Source: Chaetoderma sp. LZ-2023a
Taxonomy: Eukaryota; Mollusca; Caudofoveata; Chaetodermatida; Chaetodermatidae
Reading direction: 5' to 3'
NCBI GenBank assembly: GCA_034401795.1
Contig: CM067359.1
Coordinates: forward strand, 141,043,278-141,107,277
DNA: 64,000 bases
In this document: positions 1 through 11,215 of the stretch, in pieces
Numbering within the stretch: the stretch's first letter is position 1
Layout of the letters: the number at the start of each line of letters is the position of its first letter
Translations under genes and position numbers: made by a program
Notes under the pieces: generated by a model
The model's input: only the letters and a program-made list of their open reading frames with translations
Told to the model about the DNA's origin: nothing
Database searches by the model: none

Positions 1-130
1 ATAATTCTTATGACGTGCTTGCGCAGGTTTTACGTGAACAACGTTCTGTGCCATTGTCTATGTATGACCCGCCATGTTGTGTACCTTATTGTAGGTTGTT
101 CAGCGATGGCAAGGACAACCATACATGCGC

Positions 131-233
<103 letters not shown>

Positions 234-246
234 ACATCGATGTTTT

Positions 247-934
247 AGCTCACCTGGCCCGAAGGGCCAAGTGAATGTGTGCCATGGCTGCCGTCCGTCA
301 TCCATCTGTCGGTCCATCATCTGTCCATCCGTCAAATCGCATCTTCTCATGTACGCTTCGACCGATTTCTACCAAATCTGGCTGTTAGGATCATATGGTG
401 GTAGGCTCCAGAACACTATTCAGACGTTTGATTGGTCAACTTCTCGCACGGCCATCTGGGATTTGCCGGTAATTTTCCGGAAATTATTTTTAACGCTACT
501 CCTTCAAGCTAAATATCCCGATTTCAACGAGACTTGGGTAGACTAATTTATATGTCGTTAGGCTTCAAAACCTCTAACGAGAATTTTGATTCGTTAACTT
601 TTACATCTTTCATTTTGCGAAAATTTCGGGAAATCTGTTAAAGCCCTACTCTTCATTAACCGCTTGGCCGATTTCAGGCAAACTGGGCTGGAAGGCGCCT
701 AGACTGGCCTAGAATGGTATGGTTGAGAAGTTGCATACACAATTTTGATTGATTAATTTTTTCGGTGGCCATCGGTAGCGGAAAAATGGTGGGAAAATGT
801 TTAAAATGCTACTCCTCGTTAACTGTTTGGGCAATCCAACAAAACTTGGCTGGAATGATTACGAGTGTAGTATGTTTCAGAATTTGTATGCAGAATGTAT
901 TTGGAACATTTTTCTGCGGCCATCGAATATCGAT
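247..934 (+). repeat. Dispersed repeat beginning AGCTCACCTGGCCCGAAGGG
   Basis: The left end carries the small palindrome CTGGCCCGAAGGGCCA. I recall this start from repeats in other marine invertebrate genomes, but I cannot check that here. The body holds at least three diverged copies of a roughly 150-165 bp unit, seen in the phrases CGCTACTCC near 493, CCCTACTCTT near 643 and TGCTACTCCTCG near 808. Each is followed by a related phrase ending in AACTTGG or AACTGGGC. No coding potential is convincing. It runs straight into the palindromic family P element. Confidence 0.6.
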
Positions 935-1198
935 CCTCAATGTAATGAAACGAAATGAAACTTAACATATGATGATGTCATTCCGTATAAATTAATAAAA
1001 TTAGTTTAGTTGTAAAATTGAATTAGGGACTAAAATGTATTACGGTAATATTATTATTAATTTATACATAATGAAATCATCATATGTTAAGATTTATTTC
1101 GTTTTATTACATCTAGGCACGGAATTTAACCCTTGAGAAGTTTACAATTTTAACAATTTCTTTTTCAAGCATTTTGGTGTTAATATGCACCTTTTAGG
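935..1198. mobile_element. Palindromic element, family P, copy 1 (left arm short)
   Basis: The right arm (about 1060-1198) reads TAATGAAATCATCATATG, then TTAAGATTTATTTCGTTT, then TACATCTAGGCACGG. The left arm carries the reverse complement, including CATATGATGATGTCATTCC. The outer part of the left arm is missing compared with the full copy at 28938-29283. No protein is encoded, so this is a non-autonomous snap-back repeat. Confidence 0.75.
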
Positions 1199-1505
1199 TC
1201 ATATAGTCACCACGACGAATAGGATGGAAAACAAGCATGCACGCACGCACGTTAAGTTTATTACTGTTGTTATATAGGTTAACCACGGACTGTACGTGGT
1301 TATGGGCGTACAATTCTTTCCATGATCATTTAGGCTTGATCGGTTAAGTATCAGTTCAGCGCCAAATAATTGACTGATAATGCTCCAGTGTGAAACGTGC
1401 ACTAGTGCAGCTCCCAACATGGTTCACGATTATGTTCATAATTTGAGTGCTGTAGATCTGCCCACCACCACCAACCCCTCACTCACATCCCACACCGCCC
1501 TTACA

Positions 1506-1511
<6 letters not shown>
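1199..1511. other. No gene seen
   Basis: No open frame here resembles a known protein. A short ACGC run near 1240 is the only simple sequence. Confidence 0.5.
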
Positions 1512-1566
<55 letters not shown>

Positions 1567-1640
1567 CTCCCTCCCTCCCTCCCTCCCTCGCTCCCTCTCT
1601 CCCTCCCCTCGCTCCCTCTCTCCCTCCCCTCTACTCCCCT
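1512..1640 (+). repeat. (CT)n then (CCCT)n pyrimidine tract
   Basis: About 50 bp of CT dinucleotide repeat passes into CCCT and CTCCCTCT repeats. The Ser-Leu and Arg-Glu reading frames across it are simple-sequence artefacts. Confidence 0.95.
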
Positions 1641-2209
1641 CTCAAATCCATCTATCCATCCATCCATTCTTCACGCCCTCCATACCCTCTCTCTCCCTCA
1701 CCCACTCTCCTAGAATGTAGGCTAAAATGTTTTAAGATAAAATCAATTTAGAACATTATCTTACATAATAAAGATCCGCTTTGCACAAATACGTGCAAAT
1801 TTGGCTGTCTGGAAATAAACAATCCAATCCAGAGTCTGTAATTATTAGCCAATACATCAATTATACGGTCACAGTCGATCACTTAGTGGGGGAAATGAGA
1901 AAACTCGGGACGACTCCCTCCAGGCCGATAAAACTGTCAGTATCTACAACACAACCCCGGAAGTCTAGTCAATGCAACTCGGGGATCTATTTTCTTAGGC
2001 GGATATGACACATCGAAGAATAATATGGCGGCCACATTTACTGCCCGAGCGATTAATCCGCAGCGCATGCGAACTAGACATAAATCACGACCATCTGTTG
2101 ACACCGTTGTTTTTCCAGGATTCCGTAAAATCGTAGCATCGTCGTATTGCTGGATCTTTATAGACTGCAGTGGCCATGGTCCGATTTTTGTGATAATTAG
2201 TGTCCACTA
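1641..2209. other. No gene seen
   Basis: Short frames of 60-75 codons occur on the plus strand, but none shows a recognisable motif or splice context. I see no repeat that I can assign. Confidence 0.5.
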
Positions 2210-2605
2210 AATGGACCTTTCCATTTTTAGCTATGACCCGCCCATCACTAGCTAACCAAACCTCGCCGTGTTTGGATTGATCGATCCCCGAATTCCCTAG
2301 CTATCAATTTCCGGAAAACTATACAGGGAAGCTGTTGAATATTGTGTAACTAATTAGACTGGGTGCTGTTGCTGCCATAGGCAGCAACAGCGCCCAGTCA
2401 AATTTGTTTCAAAATATTCAACAGAATATTTATTAAATAGTAAAAGCAAACAATTTGTACAACAGCCCATAGACCGTCATCAAATATGCGTTCGTGACGT
2501 ACTTATCGACGTCATTCATGACGTCATTCATTATGATGTCATTGTACACACCACGCAGTTCATTATGACGTCATATAATGGGTGGGTACTCTGGAAAGGT
2601 GAATT
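2210..2605 (-). mobile_element. MITE-A copy, full length
   Basis: The element starts AATGGACCTTTCCA and ends CTGGAAAGGTGAATT, so its ends are inverted repeats of about 14 bp with two mismatches. The central hairpin (about 2334-2421) has arms TGCTGTTGCTGCC and GGCAGCAACAGCGCC, extended by ACTAATTAGACTGGG and its complement. The side after the hairpin holds TGACGTCA-type sites near 2519 and 2570. It is written as minus because the TGACGTCA half is defined as the left half of the family. Confidence 0.9.
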
Positions 2606-2971
2606 GAGTTGCTGTAACTTGTCGTTGTCATTAGCTACTGTTATTGTCGAACCTGTGCCACTTTCGTGACGAACCTACGCTATTTGCTTGTGACTTCAGC
2701 TAGCAAATGATTTATTTGACGTCCGGTACTCGAGTGACAGATCGGATCCATCCAGTAGTAAAAACAATAGTTGTTTATGCTGCATTGGCCGTTATATTTC
2801 AACGTTGACATCCAGCTTCCTCTTACTCCATTTAATATTTTTAATTGTGCCTGTTTTCAAGTACGAAACGATACGTAGCCTGCACACAGGAATAAATTTG
2901 TCCAATACCCACGTCGTTGATATATCTTTCAATCGGGCTGATGTGAGGTCAAATGGGCCTATTTTGGAAAC
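2606..2971. repeat. MITE-related relic, then unassigned sequence
   Basis: The segment at about 2640-2775 (CGTGACGAACCTACG, ATTTGACGTCCGGTACT, GACAGATCGGATCCATCC) recurs in diverged form at about 49740-49850, and partly near 54985. It therefore looks like the outer end of another MITE subfamily, into which or beside which the 2210-2605 copy landed. From 2776 to 2971 I see no gene. Confidence 0.5.
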
Positions 2972-3420
2972 AATGTTTCTGAAAGCTATTGAGTTTGCAT
3001 TTGGCTTTTTACCCCAAAAAGGATTCAAACGGCGCGCATCCGCCAAAGTTTGGTGAGGATCGCTTTAGTATCAGCGGATCCATTGAAAAATGTGTCAGAA
3101 GTGTCTACTTTGAAAACAATGTTGCTGAAAGCTGTTGCTGTTCTCTGTTAGCTCTCGACCCCAAAATTGGCACACATCATCGGGACTCCACGCGCGAGCT
3201 TCAACCCGAGGTTGGAGAAGATCCCTTCAGAACAACCAGAGTTATTGAAAAAAATACATCGATTGTCCATTTTGAAAACAATGTTACTGAAAGCGGTTGC
3301 TGTTGCATTTTAGTTCTTTACCACACAGTTGGCACGCGTCTTCGGGAAGCGATGAGGAAAATTTCATCCTCGTTTGGCGAAGATCCCTCCAGTAGAACCA
3401 GAGTTGCTAAAAATATCTGA
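2972..3420 (+). repeat. Three diverged tandem units of 146-162 bp
   Basis: Units begin AATGTTTCTGAAAGC near 2972, AATGTTGCTGAAAGC near 3118 and AATGTTACTGAAAGC near 3280. Each ends with a phrase like GGCGAAGATCCCTCCAG followed by AACCAGAGTT. A frame through them looks protein-like (FENNVxES, GEDPxxxTRV), but each unit differs at many sites and there is no start or splice context. I read it as a repeat rather than a gene. Confidence 0.65.
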
Positions 3421-3423
3421 AGA

Positions 3424-3484
3424 AGGGGGATGGGAGAAGGGGGGGGGTGGGGGGCGGGATGAGGAGGATGGGACGGGATGGGCT
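3424..3484 (+). repeat. G-rich tract with quadruplex potential
   Basis: Runs of three to nine G occur at close spacing (GGGGGATGGGAGAAGGGG, then further runs). Four or more such runs within about 35 bases meet the usual pattern for a G-quadruplex on the plus strand. Confidence 0.7.
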
Positions 3485-3609
3485 CAATCTAAACGTAGAG
3501 CCCTAGCTTCGTGCTATGCCGATAATGCACTATCTCGCTCCCGTGAGCATCGGAGATCTCGCGAGAGCACGAATGGGGATGGGATGGGATGAGATTAATT
3601 TACAAATTA

Positions 3610-3715
3610 TTAAACTAGCACCGTCAAGTCAAATTTAACTATTTTAAGGTATTCACCAGCTTACCTGTATAGTTACCTTGAAATTGGGATTATGGGAATT
3701 GGCGTTTCAATGTGT
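3610..3715 (+). mobile_element. MITE-B fragment (right half)
   Basis: The phrases GTCAAGTCAAATTTAACT, CACCAGCTTACCTGTATA and ACCTTGAAATTGGGAT match the right half of MITE-B copies at 24190-24275 and 27211-27290. The left half is not seen. Confidence 0.6.
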
Positions 3716-3777
3716 TAAAATCGCTTAAAATGCGCGTACAAAGTGACCTCATGGGCGTTCCTCCATATTAATACATC

Positions 3778-4894
3778 TTAAAGGACAATTCCGGGATGAT
3801 AAAAAGTGTGCTTTATTTGAAAGATTATTACATGTTTAATGAAATTGCGCCAGAATAATAACCAGATAGAAATAGCGTAACCAACTATCGCTAGATAAAG
3901 TCGGTAAAATTGCAAAAATTTCGCACATCGGGGCGTTGCCATTTTATCGTGTCTAGCCACGTCAGCCCCGCACCACCTCTATTGCTATGACTGGAGGAGC
4001 GAGGCCAATAGATGCGGGTATATATTTTAAGGAAGTATACGTAAATGATAATAGCAAACGAACCGCTGAAGCGATTCCAATGATTCTAGGATCTCTAAAT
4101 AGGTGCCAACGTCGGGATTAATATGATATAATGGATGTTAATATCGGACGAGAGGTTCAAAAGACTGGAATATATTTAAAAAAATTATTCATCTAAGATA
4201 CGATCTGAGAATGTTATCCTTTTTTTGGCAAAATTCAGCATGAGATGGTTTTTGTCTCGCAGACTCTATCTTTGCGTATTGTCATTAAATTGGAGTGTGC
4301 TTAAAGCTGAAAGAAATGGCTATTTGCCTGACCAATTATGATTTTGCTCACGTGAATATTGCCAGAGATATCACCAAATGAATTAACATTTTGACATAAA
4401 ATCTGGGAATTTTCATCGCCGATCAATATTGCTGGGCAAGCTGTAGTAATTTCAATAATTAAGATATATTGATGCAATTTTTAAGTTATGTGATAACATT
4501 GTAAAGCTTCGGCACAGCAAATTCTGTCATTGTAGCTGTAATACTCATTCTGATATGGGATGATGGATAGAGCGTATCATGAAATTTTTGTTTGAAATTT
4601 TGCTGGCTTAGTTTTCCCGCAGAATGTATCTTTTGAACCATTAGGCCGATTCTAACATCCTAGCATTGGATAAATCCTCGAATTTGCAGCTACATGTCCG
4701 AATTATTACAATCGGGTCTGTGGTTCTGGCAATATTATCATATCATATGTTTTCTTGGAATATATATGTACACTGCCTGCGACACACGCTATATAGTCCC
4801 TGGGCTGGAGGGGCCCACCTGGATACCCCCACCCACCCCTCCCCACTAATTGAGGAAACTATATTTTTCTAACAGCTTTCGATGTCCTCTTTAA
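3778..4894. mobile_element. Possible TTAA-flanked non-autonomous element
   Basis: The left end reads TTAAAGGACAATTCC and the right end reads GATGTCCTCTTTAA. These give short imperfect inverted ends (TTAAAGGACA against TTAAAGAGGACA) about 1.1 kb apart, each starting with TTAA. That arrangement is typical of piggyBac-like elements. No transposase is encoded between them, and the ends are short enough that chance is possible. Confidence 0.3.
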
Positions 4895-5017
4895 GATTAT
4901 GTATGCTAACATGTGATAAACCGGGACTCAATATGGCTTTTGATGGGTTATATTAGAGCTAATACCCACAGTGAAGCAGACCATATTAAGGGGTAGGGGG
5001 ATTAAAAACTGAGATAT

Positions 5018-5478
5018 CTTTTGATAGAATCATTGTAGATTAGGGACCGACCACTCAAAATGTTGCTTATAGTATCGTCCACCATTGCATATGATCTCCA
5101 TGCAAATCAGTTTCATACTGAGGTCGGCAGAGGTCAAAAGGTCACAAATCTTCGCCACAGCTTAAAATCAAGCAACTGTATGTTGCTATCATTGACCAAG
5201 CACCAGTAAAGGAACATTCTAGTTTTAACAGCTTAAGATTGATCAAAAGGCACCATTTGACAAATATAATGAGCAAAGGTTTACTCATTTAATAGAATAT
5301 TGTTACTATGACAACTGACAGCATGGCCAGTTTTGGAGAATCGATGAAAAATGCATTCATTGTAAACTAATTAAGTTGATTTTGATAGAATCATTGTAGA
5401 TTGGTGATCGACCACTCACAATGTTGCTTATAGTATCGGCTACGATTGCATATGGTTTACATACAAATCAGTTTCATA
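5018..5478 (+). repeat. Direct repeat pair, about 99 bp each, 362 bp apart
   Basis: Positions 5018-5116 and 5380-5478 share TTTTGATAGAATCATTGTAG, then CGACCACTCA, ATGTTGCTTATAGTATCG and CAAATCAGTTTCATA. The intervening 263 bp shows no gene. The second copy runs directly into the family P palindrome. Confidence 0.8.
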
Positions 5479-5705
5479 TGATGATTTCATTCCCTTTGAA
5501 TTAATTTTTGTCTTCGTTGTGAAGTTGAATTAGGGGCGCGTGTCTCTAATTCAATTTCACAACTTAAAAATTTCTATTAATTTATGCTTAATGAAATCAT
5601 CATATGTTAAGATTTATCCATTGTATTACATCTAGGCCCATAGTTTAAGCCTCTAAATGTATAACATTTTAACAATTTTTTATGTAAATTTGCACCTTTA
5701 GGTGT
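5475..5705. mobile_element. Palindromic element, family P, copy 2
   Basis: The left arm CATATGATGATTTCATTCC pairs with the right arm AATGAAATCATCATATG, and the centre GAATTAGGGGCGCG pairs with a following CTCTAATTC. The right arm continues TTAAGATTTATCC and TACATCTAGGCCC as in the other two copies. The outer left arm is missing. Confidence 0.75.
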
Positions 5706-6399
5706 GTATCTGGATTTAATGACCACCTCTTTATTCTCTTCAATGAAAGATTTTATGAACATATATCGAATTGTAAATTAGTAAAAATTTCTTTAATTTA
5801 AAATTTTCAACATTATATACATTTATATTTTCCTTTTCAGAATTAAACTTTCTCCTCTATCTAATAAAGCAAGTTGATTTGTTCAACCATTAACCCTAAG
5901 TGTCTATTTCAAGCCAGTTCTTCCCAGTCAAATTAGTTTCAAAATATTCAGCAGCTGGCCTGTGCAGCAAGATGTTGAATCTTGTTTACTACTAATTTTA
6001 TTTGAACCTGCTGAGCTAAAGCTCCCAGCCAAATACGTAAACAGCATAATATTTATAACGTTGTAAATATTTTTTCGTATTTGGTTTGTTTCTACTTCAA
6101 CGCGTTAACGTTAATCAAGCTGTAATGTTCAACTCTATACAGCGCACTGTGGTTATTGTCCACAGCGCCCACAGCAATAACATTACCTGAATATGTTGCA
6201 TGAATTGAGGTAAACTAATTGCCTAGCGAAGACGATAATACCATCGAGATAAAGCCTGAGAACGGCCCAAGGATGGAATTGAATTAATTGCAAAGCAGAT
6301 GTTGCCATGGTTTGCGCAAGATAACAGTGGCTGCTTCCACCTCTCGCGGTCGCATGCCCTTCGTGTGTGGTCTTCTCCTATTGATTTCATAATCTGGCT
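5706..6399. other. Mostly unassigned; one MITE core relic
   Basis: A short relic at about 5925-5960 reads CCCAGTCAAATTAGTTTC followed by AAAATATTCAGCAG, which is the right arm of the common MITE hairpin. No other feature is recognised. Confidence 0.5.
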
Positions 6400-6480
6400 A
6401 ATAGACCTTTCCAAGTTTATCCATCCATCGTATGACGTCATAATCAGCTACGAGACGTGTAGTATGACATCTTAATGAAT
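6400..6480 (+). mobile_element. MITE-A left-end fragment
   Basis: It begins AATAGACCTTTCCAAGTTTA, continues with TATCCATCCATCGTATG, and carries a perfect TGACGTCA at 6433-6440. It breaks off before the hairpin. A reversed right-end fragment of the same family follows about 300 bp later. Confidence 0.8.
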
Positions 6481-6780
6481 GCCGTAATGATGTGAGAGGT
6501 GTACTGGTACGCGCAGCTGTCAATGACTAACCATAATATTTGGTGTACGGCAGCGGAACTGCGTCAACCCGAACATCATCTAACCTACTGCTCCCTATAG
6601 CACCCCCACCCCACCCCACCCCACCACCCTCAAACTAAGCATCTCGCAGCACAGTAATGCATGGAAGGCTCCAGGACATACCATTCATTTGTTTTTGTAC
6701 TGGGAATCCAGATATTCGAACATCAAGAGTGGACGCCTTATTGCACGTAAAAACACGTTTCTTTCGACAATCTGAAGCTA
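6481..6780. other. No gene; C-rich run at 6601-6632
   Basis: The CCCCACCCCACCCCACC run at about 6601-6632 is the complement of a G-quadruplex pattern. Nothing else is recognised. Confidence 0.5.
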
Positions 6781-6932
6781 ATGGGTGAATCCACTTTCAG
6801 CTTTTCCCCGCCCACCTCTAGCTACGCTCCACCTACGATTCTCCTTCTGAGTTGGGATCGATCGAGCCCTGAACTCCATGAATCTCAATTTCCAGAAAAC
6901 TATACAGCTAATCTGTTGAATATTTTGATCAA
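6781..6932 (-). mobile_element. MITE-A right-half fragment
   Basis: The phrases CCCGCCCACCTCTAGCTA, GTTGGGATCGATCGAG and CCAGAAAACTATACAGC, followed by TGTTGAATATTTTG, match the right half of MITE-A read on the minus strand. The hairpin and left half are missing. Confidence 0.8.
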
Positions 6933-7119
6933 TTTTCAACGATATTCTTCAATTTGCCTGCACATTGGCATTCTTCACGGCCGCTACAGAGGCCTGTTTT
7001 GGCAGGCTTAGCCATGAAAGTGTTAATAACCTTCAAGACGTAGTTATCAGACAGATGAGACATACATGAATGCAATCTAAAAATAGAGGGGTGGCTTCGA
7101 GAATACCCCTCTAATGTAA

Positions 7120-7665
7120 TGACCTGCCATCTTATTGCGTCATCATAACGATTACACAGACGCCACGTCGGAGACCAGACAGATCTGGACCCAGTCTATT
7201 TCCATAACGGACTATAAAAGGAACAGTGTGGATCGTGTTTATTTTGATATCATCATAACAACCTCTGTATCCACCTCTGTATCACTAGCTTGATACAGAC
7301 ATTAAAATCGACGTAATCCATCCAGTGGTTCGTGTGATATCAGCATTTACGCAACGTCACCAGATTCCTGACCTCATTTAGTGCACGACATATTTTAACA
7401 GATTTGAATTTTACGACGACTTCAGAGGGACTATTTTTCTGTTAACTACTTGTCATACATACTACTACAGGCTTTATATCATCTCGTTTTGCGTGAATTA
7501 ATATTGTCTGGTATGAGGAGAGTAGCGCTCGTGTCCTTTTAAGTTTCAATTTTTTCTACCACCATATTCTGGTGGAAATCACTACGCCAATGGCTACTCA
7601 ATACATACGAGATACTTTTCTAGATCTCGTATCGAAGGAGATCGCGCGAGATACGAATGACATGA
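7120..7665 (+). repeat. Dispersed repeat G, copy with an extra 333 bp
   Basis: The segment at 7120-7239 (ACCCAGTCTAT, AACAGTGTGGATCGTG) and the segment from about 7573 (ATGGCTACTCAATA, CGAGATAC, TCTCGTATCG) are contiguous in the copy at 25745-25990. This copy has about 333 bp more between them (7240-7572), so either that stretch was inserted here or it was lost in the other copy. The end contains the inverted pair TCTCGTATC and CGCGAGATACGA. TATAAAAGG occurs at about 7212. No protein is encoded. Confidence 0.6.
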
Positions 7666-7885
7666 ATGTGGACAGCAGGAGATGGTAATGTCGATACTAG
7701 GAGGTAATTTTGTTCACTTTGGGTACTAGGCTTTCACGTTGATCAGATACACAGATACAACATATATTAGATGTTGGTGGCTGACGTTTTGAAATCCAAG
7801 GTGGCAACACTATCTTCTTCTTCCTCGTCGTCGATCAGTATCGTCTTACTGGAGCACCAATGGATGAAAACGATCCGCCACTCAA
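7666..7885. other. No gene seen
   Basis: This is unassigned sequence between the repeat ending near 7665 and the MITE-B copy that follows. Confidence 0.4.
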
Positions 7886-8270
7886 GTTTATGACGTCAGA
7901 ATCAATTACGCCACATATAATACAGGCTATCATAATTAATTTATAATTAAGAGAAAAAAACTCAAACATGGACTAGTTCGTCAAGTGTACGAAATTGTAT
8001 GTCTGCTGGATTTACTATTTAATAAACATTCTGTTGAATACCTTGAACTAATTTGACTGGGAACTGCTGCTGCCATTGGCAGCAACAGTACCCAGTCAAA
8101 TTAGTTTCAAACTATTCAACAGCATAACTATATACTTATCTTGATATTGAGATGTTGTTATTTCAGAGTGATGCTGTTATTTCAGAGTTCGATCGATCCC
8201 AATATGGGCAAAGCGTGGGTGGAGCTTAGCTAGAAATGGGCGGAGCATAGCTAAAAGTGGATGCCTCCAT
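7886..8270 (+). mobile_element. MITE-B copy
   Basis: The left half has GTTTATGACGTCAGAATC and CGTCAAGTGTACGAAATTG. The hairpin centre is at about 8027-8123, with arms GAACTGCTGCTGCC and GGCAGCAACAGTACCC. The right half ends with GGTGGAGCTTAGCTAGAA, GGGCGGAGCATAGC and GTGGATGCCTCCAT. Confidence 0.85.
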
Positions 8271-8584
8271 AGCTCCCACCAAAGCTGCTGTCTCCTCTAA
8301 CCCGGATAATGCACGTTACTGGCCCTTACTTGGCTAATATCGGGACAACTTGGTCCGGTAGTGTACCAATATCGGTCCACTAACCTGCGTTATCAGAGTC
8401 GTTTGTCATGTCTCCAGCCAGATTTATTACAGGAATTTAGAGTAATATGCGTAATCATCCGTGGCTATTTAAAATGTTATATATTTTCTAAATCAGCTGT
8501 CAATATTGCTTTAAAAAGAAGCTATCCCTTAGTCATTCAATGCTCAAAGTTGGTCCAGAAAATAATCATTTTCTCATAGAAATG
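8271..8584. other. No gene seen
   Basis: The 72-codon frame across 8361-8579 has no recognisable motif. Confidence 0.45.
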
Positions 8585-8770
8585 CCCATTTGCAGACCAA
8601 TTTTTTTAATTTTACCACTGGAAAGACTGGCTCTGTTATCGAGCCAGTCATTCCAGATGTTAATTTTTTTTAAATAATCTTCACTTGGTCTGCAAATGGA
8701 CGTTTTCAAAGATCGTATCAGAGGCCAGTTTGGCCAGCTTTTTTACTAAATGGTTAAAATAAATGGCTAA
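8585..8770. mobile_element. Snap-back element, family S
   Basis: The left arm CCCATTTGCAGACCAA and ACCACTGGAAAGACTGGCTC pairs with GAGCCAGTCATTCCAG and TTGGTCTGCAAATGGACG. The outer ends are worn. Other family S copies lie at 15027, 18311, 22300, 25250, 38396, 39190-39740, 41163, 55075 and 60026. Confidence 0.8.
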
Positions 8771-9014
8771 TGGTAGCTATTTTGAACTTCAGAATGGCGA
8801 TCGGTAAGGAAAGAGTAAAGAATGTGTTGTTGTGCTTCTGGGTACCATAGTACCATATCATGCAAGTTACAACGAATGTACGCGAAAATCTATATTAAAC
8901 CTCACCTTATCTTAAACTAACCACTCAGTTGATAGAATTTGCCACATATACCCCATTCCTGGCAGTTTCTCTTTTTATCATGCCAATAACGAAGGATATT
9001 CAGTCTTTAGTAGC
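8771..9014. other. No gene seen
   Basis: I recognise nothing in this stretch. Confidence 0.4.
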
Positions 9015-9461
9015 TTAATGTTGATGTATTTCTACAGCCTATGATGGCTGTTATGATTTACTTTTCAACCAATACGAAAAAACCTTCCAGTCTACCTCGG
9101 TATACGCTCTCAGCCATAGAGGCGTCATCTATTGTTTGGCCATTCAGCGTAAAGGCAATCATCAAGGTAAATTGGCGAATATTTCGAAACTAGTTTAACT
9201 CAAAGTTGTTGCTGTCAAAGGCAGCAACAACTTCCAGTTAAATTAATTTCAAAATATTCGGCAGGATGATTATTGTATAATAGAGAATATAACGCATTGA
9301 CACTTACATGACATCACGCTCTACGGTTTGAGGAGACAAAATGGTGCCAATCAATATTAACTCGATATTATAAAACGACAGAATATGAATGATATGGAAT
9401 CTATAAACCATTATCTATCGCTGAAATACAACATTTGATATGAGTTTAGCATCCCTTTGAC
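9015..9461 (+). mobile_element. MITE-C copy 1
   Basis: The shared landmarks are CCTATGATGGCTGTTATG, the hairpin at 9175-9265 (GTTGTTGCTGTC and GGCAGCAACAACTTCC), TACATGACATCAC, ATATGAATGATATGGAAT and the end GCATCCCTTT. The same order is seen at 42941-43406 and, reversed, at 49976-50460. No protein is encoded. Confidence 0.85.
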
Positions 9462-9867
9462 CACAGTTTTGCCACATAAGCTGGCACAGACAGCTACTAT
9501 AAGAGATCAAGCGTACACAGCTGGACACGCAATGTGACTTTACAGCCAGTGAATCTCATTTGAATTTCAAATTACTATCTCAGATCTGGTGCTAAATATC
9601 CGAATTCAATGTGAATGCGAAACAGGTGAAGTTAATGCGTTCAGCGAAGTAGGGATAATGTCTGGCTTGAAGATATATGGAAACCATCGCGAGTATAGCT
9701 GCTAGAGAACTACGTAGGCCACATACGTATTCCATTGCAAAACACACGCAGCGTCCATGACTCAGTTCTAATTAAACTCAGTCGAGTGTTAAAACTGGTG
9801 TCAATTTAAATGTTTGGAACCTGGATTCATAGAATCTAATCTCCAATGTAAATATTCGCGCGAGACA
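9462..9867. other. No gene seen
   Basis: There are no supported exons or repeats here. Confidence 0.45.
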
Positions 9868-10055
9868 TTGAATATTTTAGGACAGCAACAGCATCAAGTT
9901 AAATAAGTTTCAAATTGTTCAACAGCTTACCTGCATAGCTTGAAACATAAAATACCTTGAAATTCAGATTCTCGGAATTGAGGATTCAACATATAAATGG
10001 GCGTTGATTAGCTAGAAATGGGCGGAGCTTACGATAGAAATGAACCCATCTGTTT
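9868..10055 (+). mobile_element. MITE-B remnant with half a hairpin
   Basis: TTGAATATTTTAGGACAGCA joins the left hairpin flank directly to the right arm, so the left stem has been lost. The right half continues with AACAGCTTACCTGCATAG, ACCTTGAAATTCAGATTC and GCTAGAAATGGGCGGAGC. Confidence 0.75.
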
Positions 10056-10253
10056 TCTGACCATTTTACATTGCATTTCTCCACAAAATATGGTGACAAT
10101 CAAAATTGTTTATAATGAATCTTAAAATTTCAAAGCTTTGATTAGATTTTTTTGACATAGTTCAAAGATTCCCAAGCTTCTCATTAAGCTTTATCAACAT
10201 GATCCACTTTCCAACAACTTAGCAGTAATAAAATAATGCCATAGGCTACAATA
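10056..10253. other. No gene seen
   Basis: A short unassigned interval between two MITE copies. Confidence 0.4.
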
Positions 10254-10643
10254 GACAATTCCAGGTTGACTATGTCCCGGCCATCTCTATCTATGCTCCA
10301 CCCACACTTTGCCCGCGTTGGGATCAATCGATCCTTGCACTCTCCGCACCTCAATTTCCAGAAAACTATACAGGTTAGCTGTTGAATATTTTGAAACTAA
10401 TTTGAGTGGGTACTGTTGCTGCCTATGGCAGCAACAACTCCCAGTCAAATTACTTTCAAAATATTCTACAGAATGTGTATTAAATAATAAAGACATACAA
10501 TTCGTACAACCTTTAGACTACTAAGTGTTTAAGACGGACTAAATCTAATCATTCATGCTGTAATTGATTATGACGTCATCCTACACGTCACGTAGTTGAT
10601 TATGACGTCATATGATGGATGGATAAACTGGAAAGGTACATTA
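10254..10643 (-). mobile_element. MITE-A copy, near full length
   Basis: Read on the plus strand, the order is right half (TCCACCCACACTTTGCCC, TCGATCCTTGCAC), hairpin at about 10378-10472, then the TGACGTCA half. Perfect octamers lie at 10571-10578 and 10603-10610. The end reads CTGGAAAGGTACATT. Confidence 0.9.
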
Positions 10644-11039
10644 TGTGTAGCGGGTAGTCGTCCGTCATCATTAGTAGGCAACCACGTAGTAATGCAAAGC
10701 TTAAGATGACTCAATTCGTGAATAGTTGAACAGAGAATAATACATACTGGATTAGTGATTGCTTTGGAACATATTCTTGCTTATGTGATACAAGTCCTAA
10801 TAAAACATCCGGATTTCCAGCAGGTAGGGGTGGTGGTGGAGTGTGTGTTGGAGTGGTTGGTGGGGTGTGTGTGTTTTAGTTTGGGAGGTGGGGGTGTGCA
10901 ATGGAAGGATCCAATCTGACGTTATAATCAAAATACGTCAATTTTTAGCTGAAGTCACACGTAGGGCCTTCACGTAGTTCCTTCACGAATGCACAAATGT
11001 GTAACCGTTACCGTATAAATTGTATGGATTTGTTGAACA
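10644..11039. other. No gene; GT-rich stretch at 10824-10905
   Basis: The GGTGGTGGTGGAGTGTGTG run is simple sequence. Nothing else is recognised. Confidence 0.5.
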
Positions 11040-11165
11040 TAGAATGTAATAAATATCGTGGTGAATATTTTTTTAATGATATGACAGGCAGCTGCTGCGC
11101 CCATACGCAGCAACAGATCCAAGTCAAATTAGCGTCAGAATATTCAACAACACACCTGAAATTAA
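11040..11165 (+). mobile_element. Diverged MITE core next to a minisatellite
   Basis: GGTGAATATTTTTTTAATGA, then CAGCTGCTGCGCCCATAC, GCAGCAACAGATCCAAGTC, and finally AATTAGCGTCAGAATATTC form a worn version of the MITE hairpin. The array that follows is made of this family's subterminal motif. Confidence 0.65.
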
Positions 11166-11215
11166 AATTCTGTTAATTCAAGGCACAACGTGTTAAATCA
11201 ATTCAAGCATACATA

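Noticed and set aside
2989-3420. 143-codon plus frame (FENNVAESCCC...)
   Set aside because: It spans three diverged tandem units and has no start context. A repeat explains it better than a gene.
7212-7235. TATAAAAGG as a promoter for a gene
   Set aside because: No open frame or transcript-like feature follows, and the motif lies inside a dispersed repeat.
8184-8210. Possible tRNA B box (AGTTCGATCGATCCC)
   Set aside because: The phrase belongs to the right half of the MITE families and recurs in many copies without a matching A box or cloverleaf.
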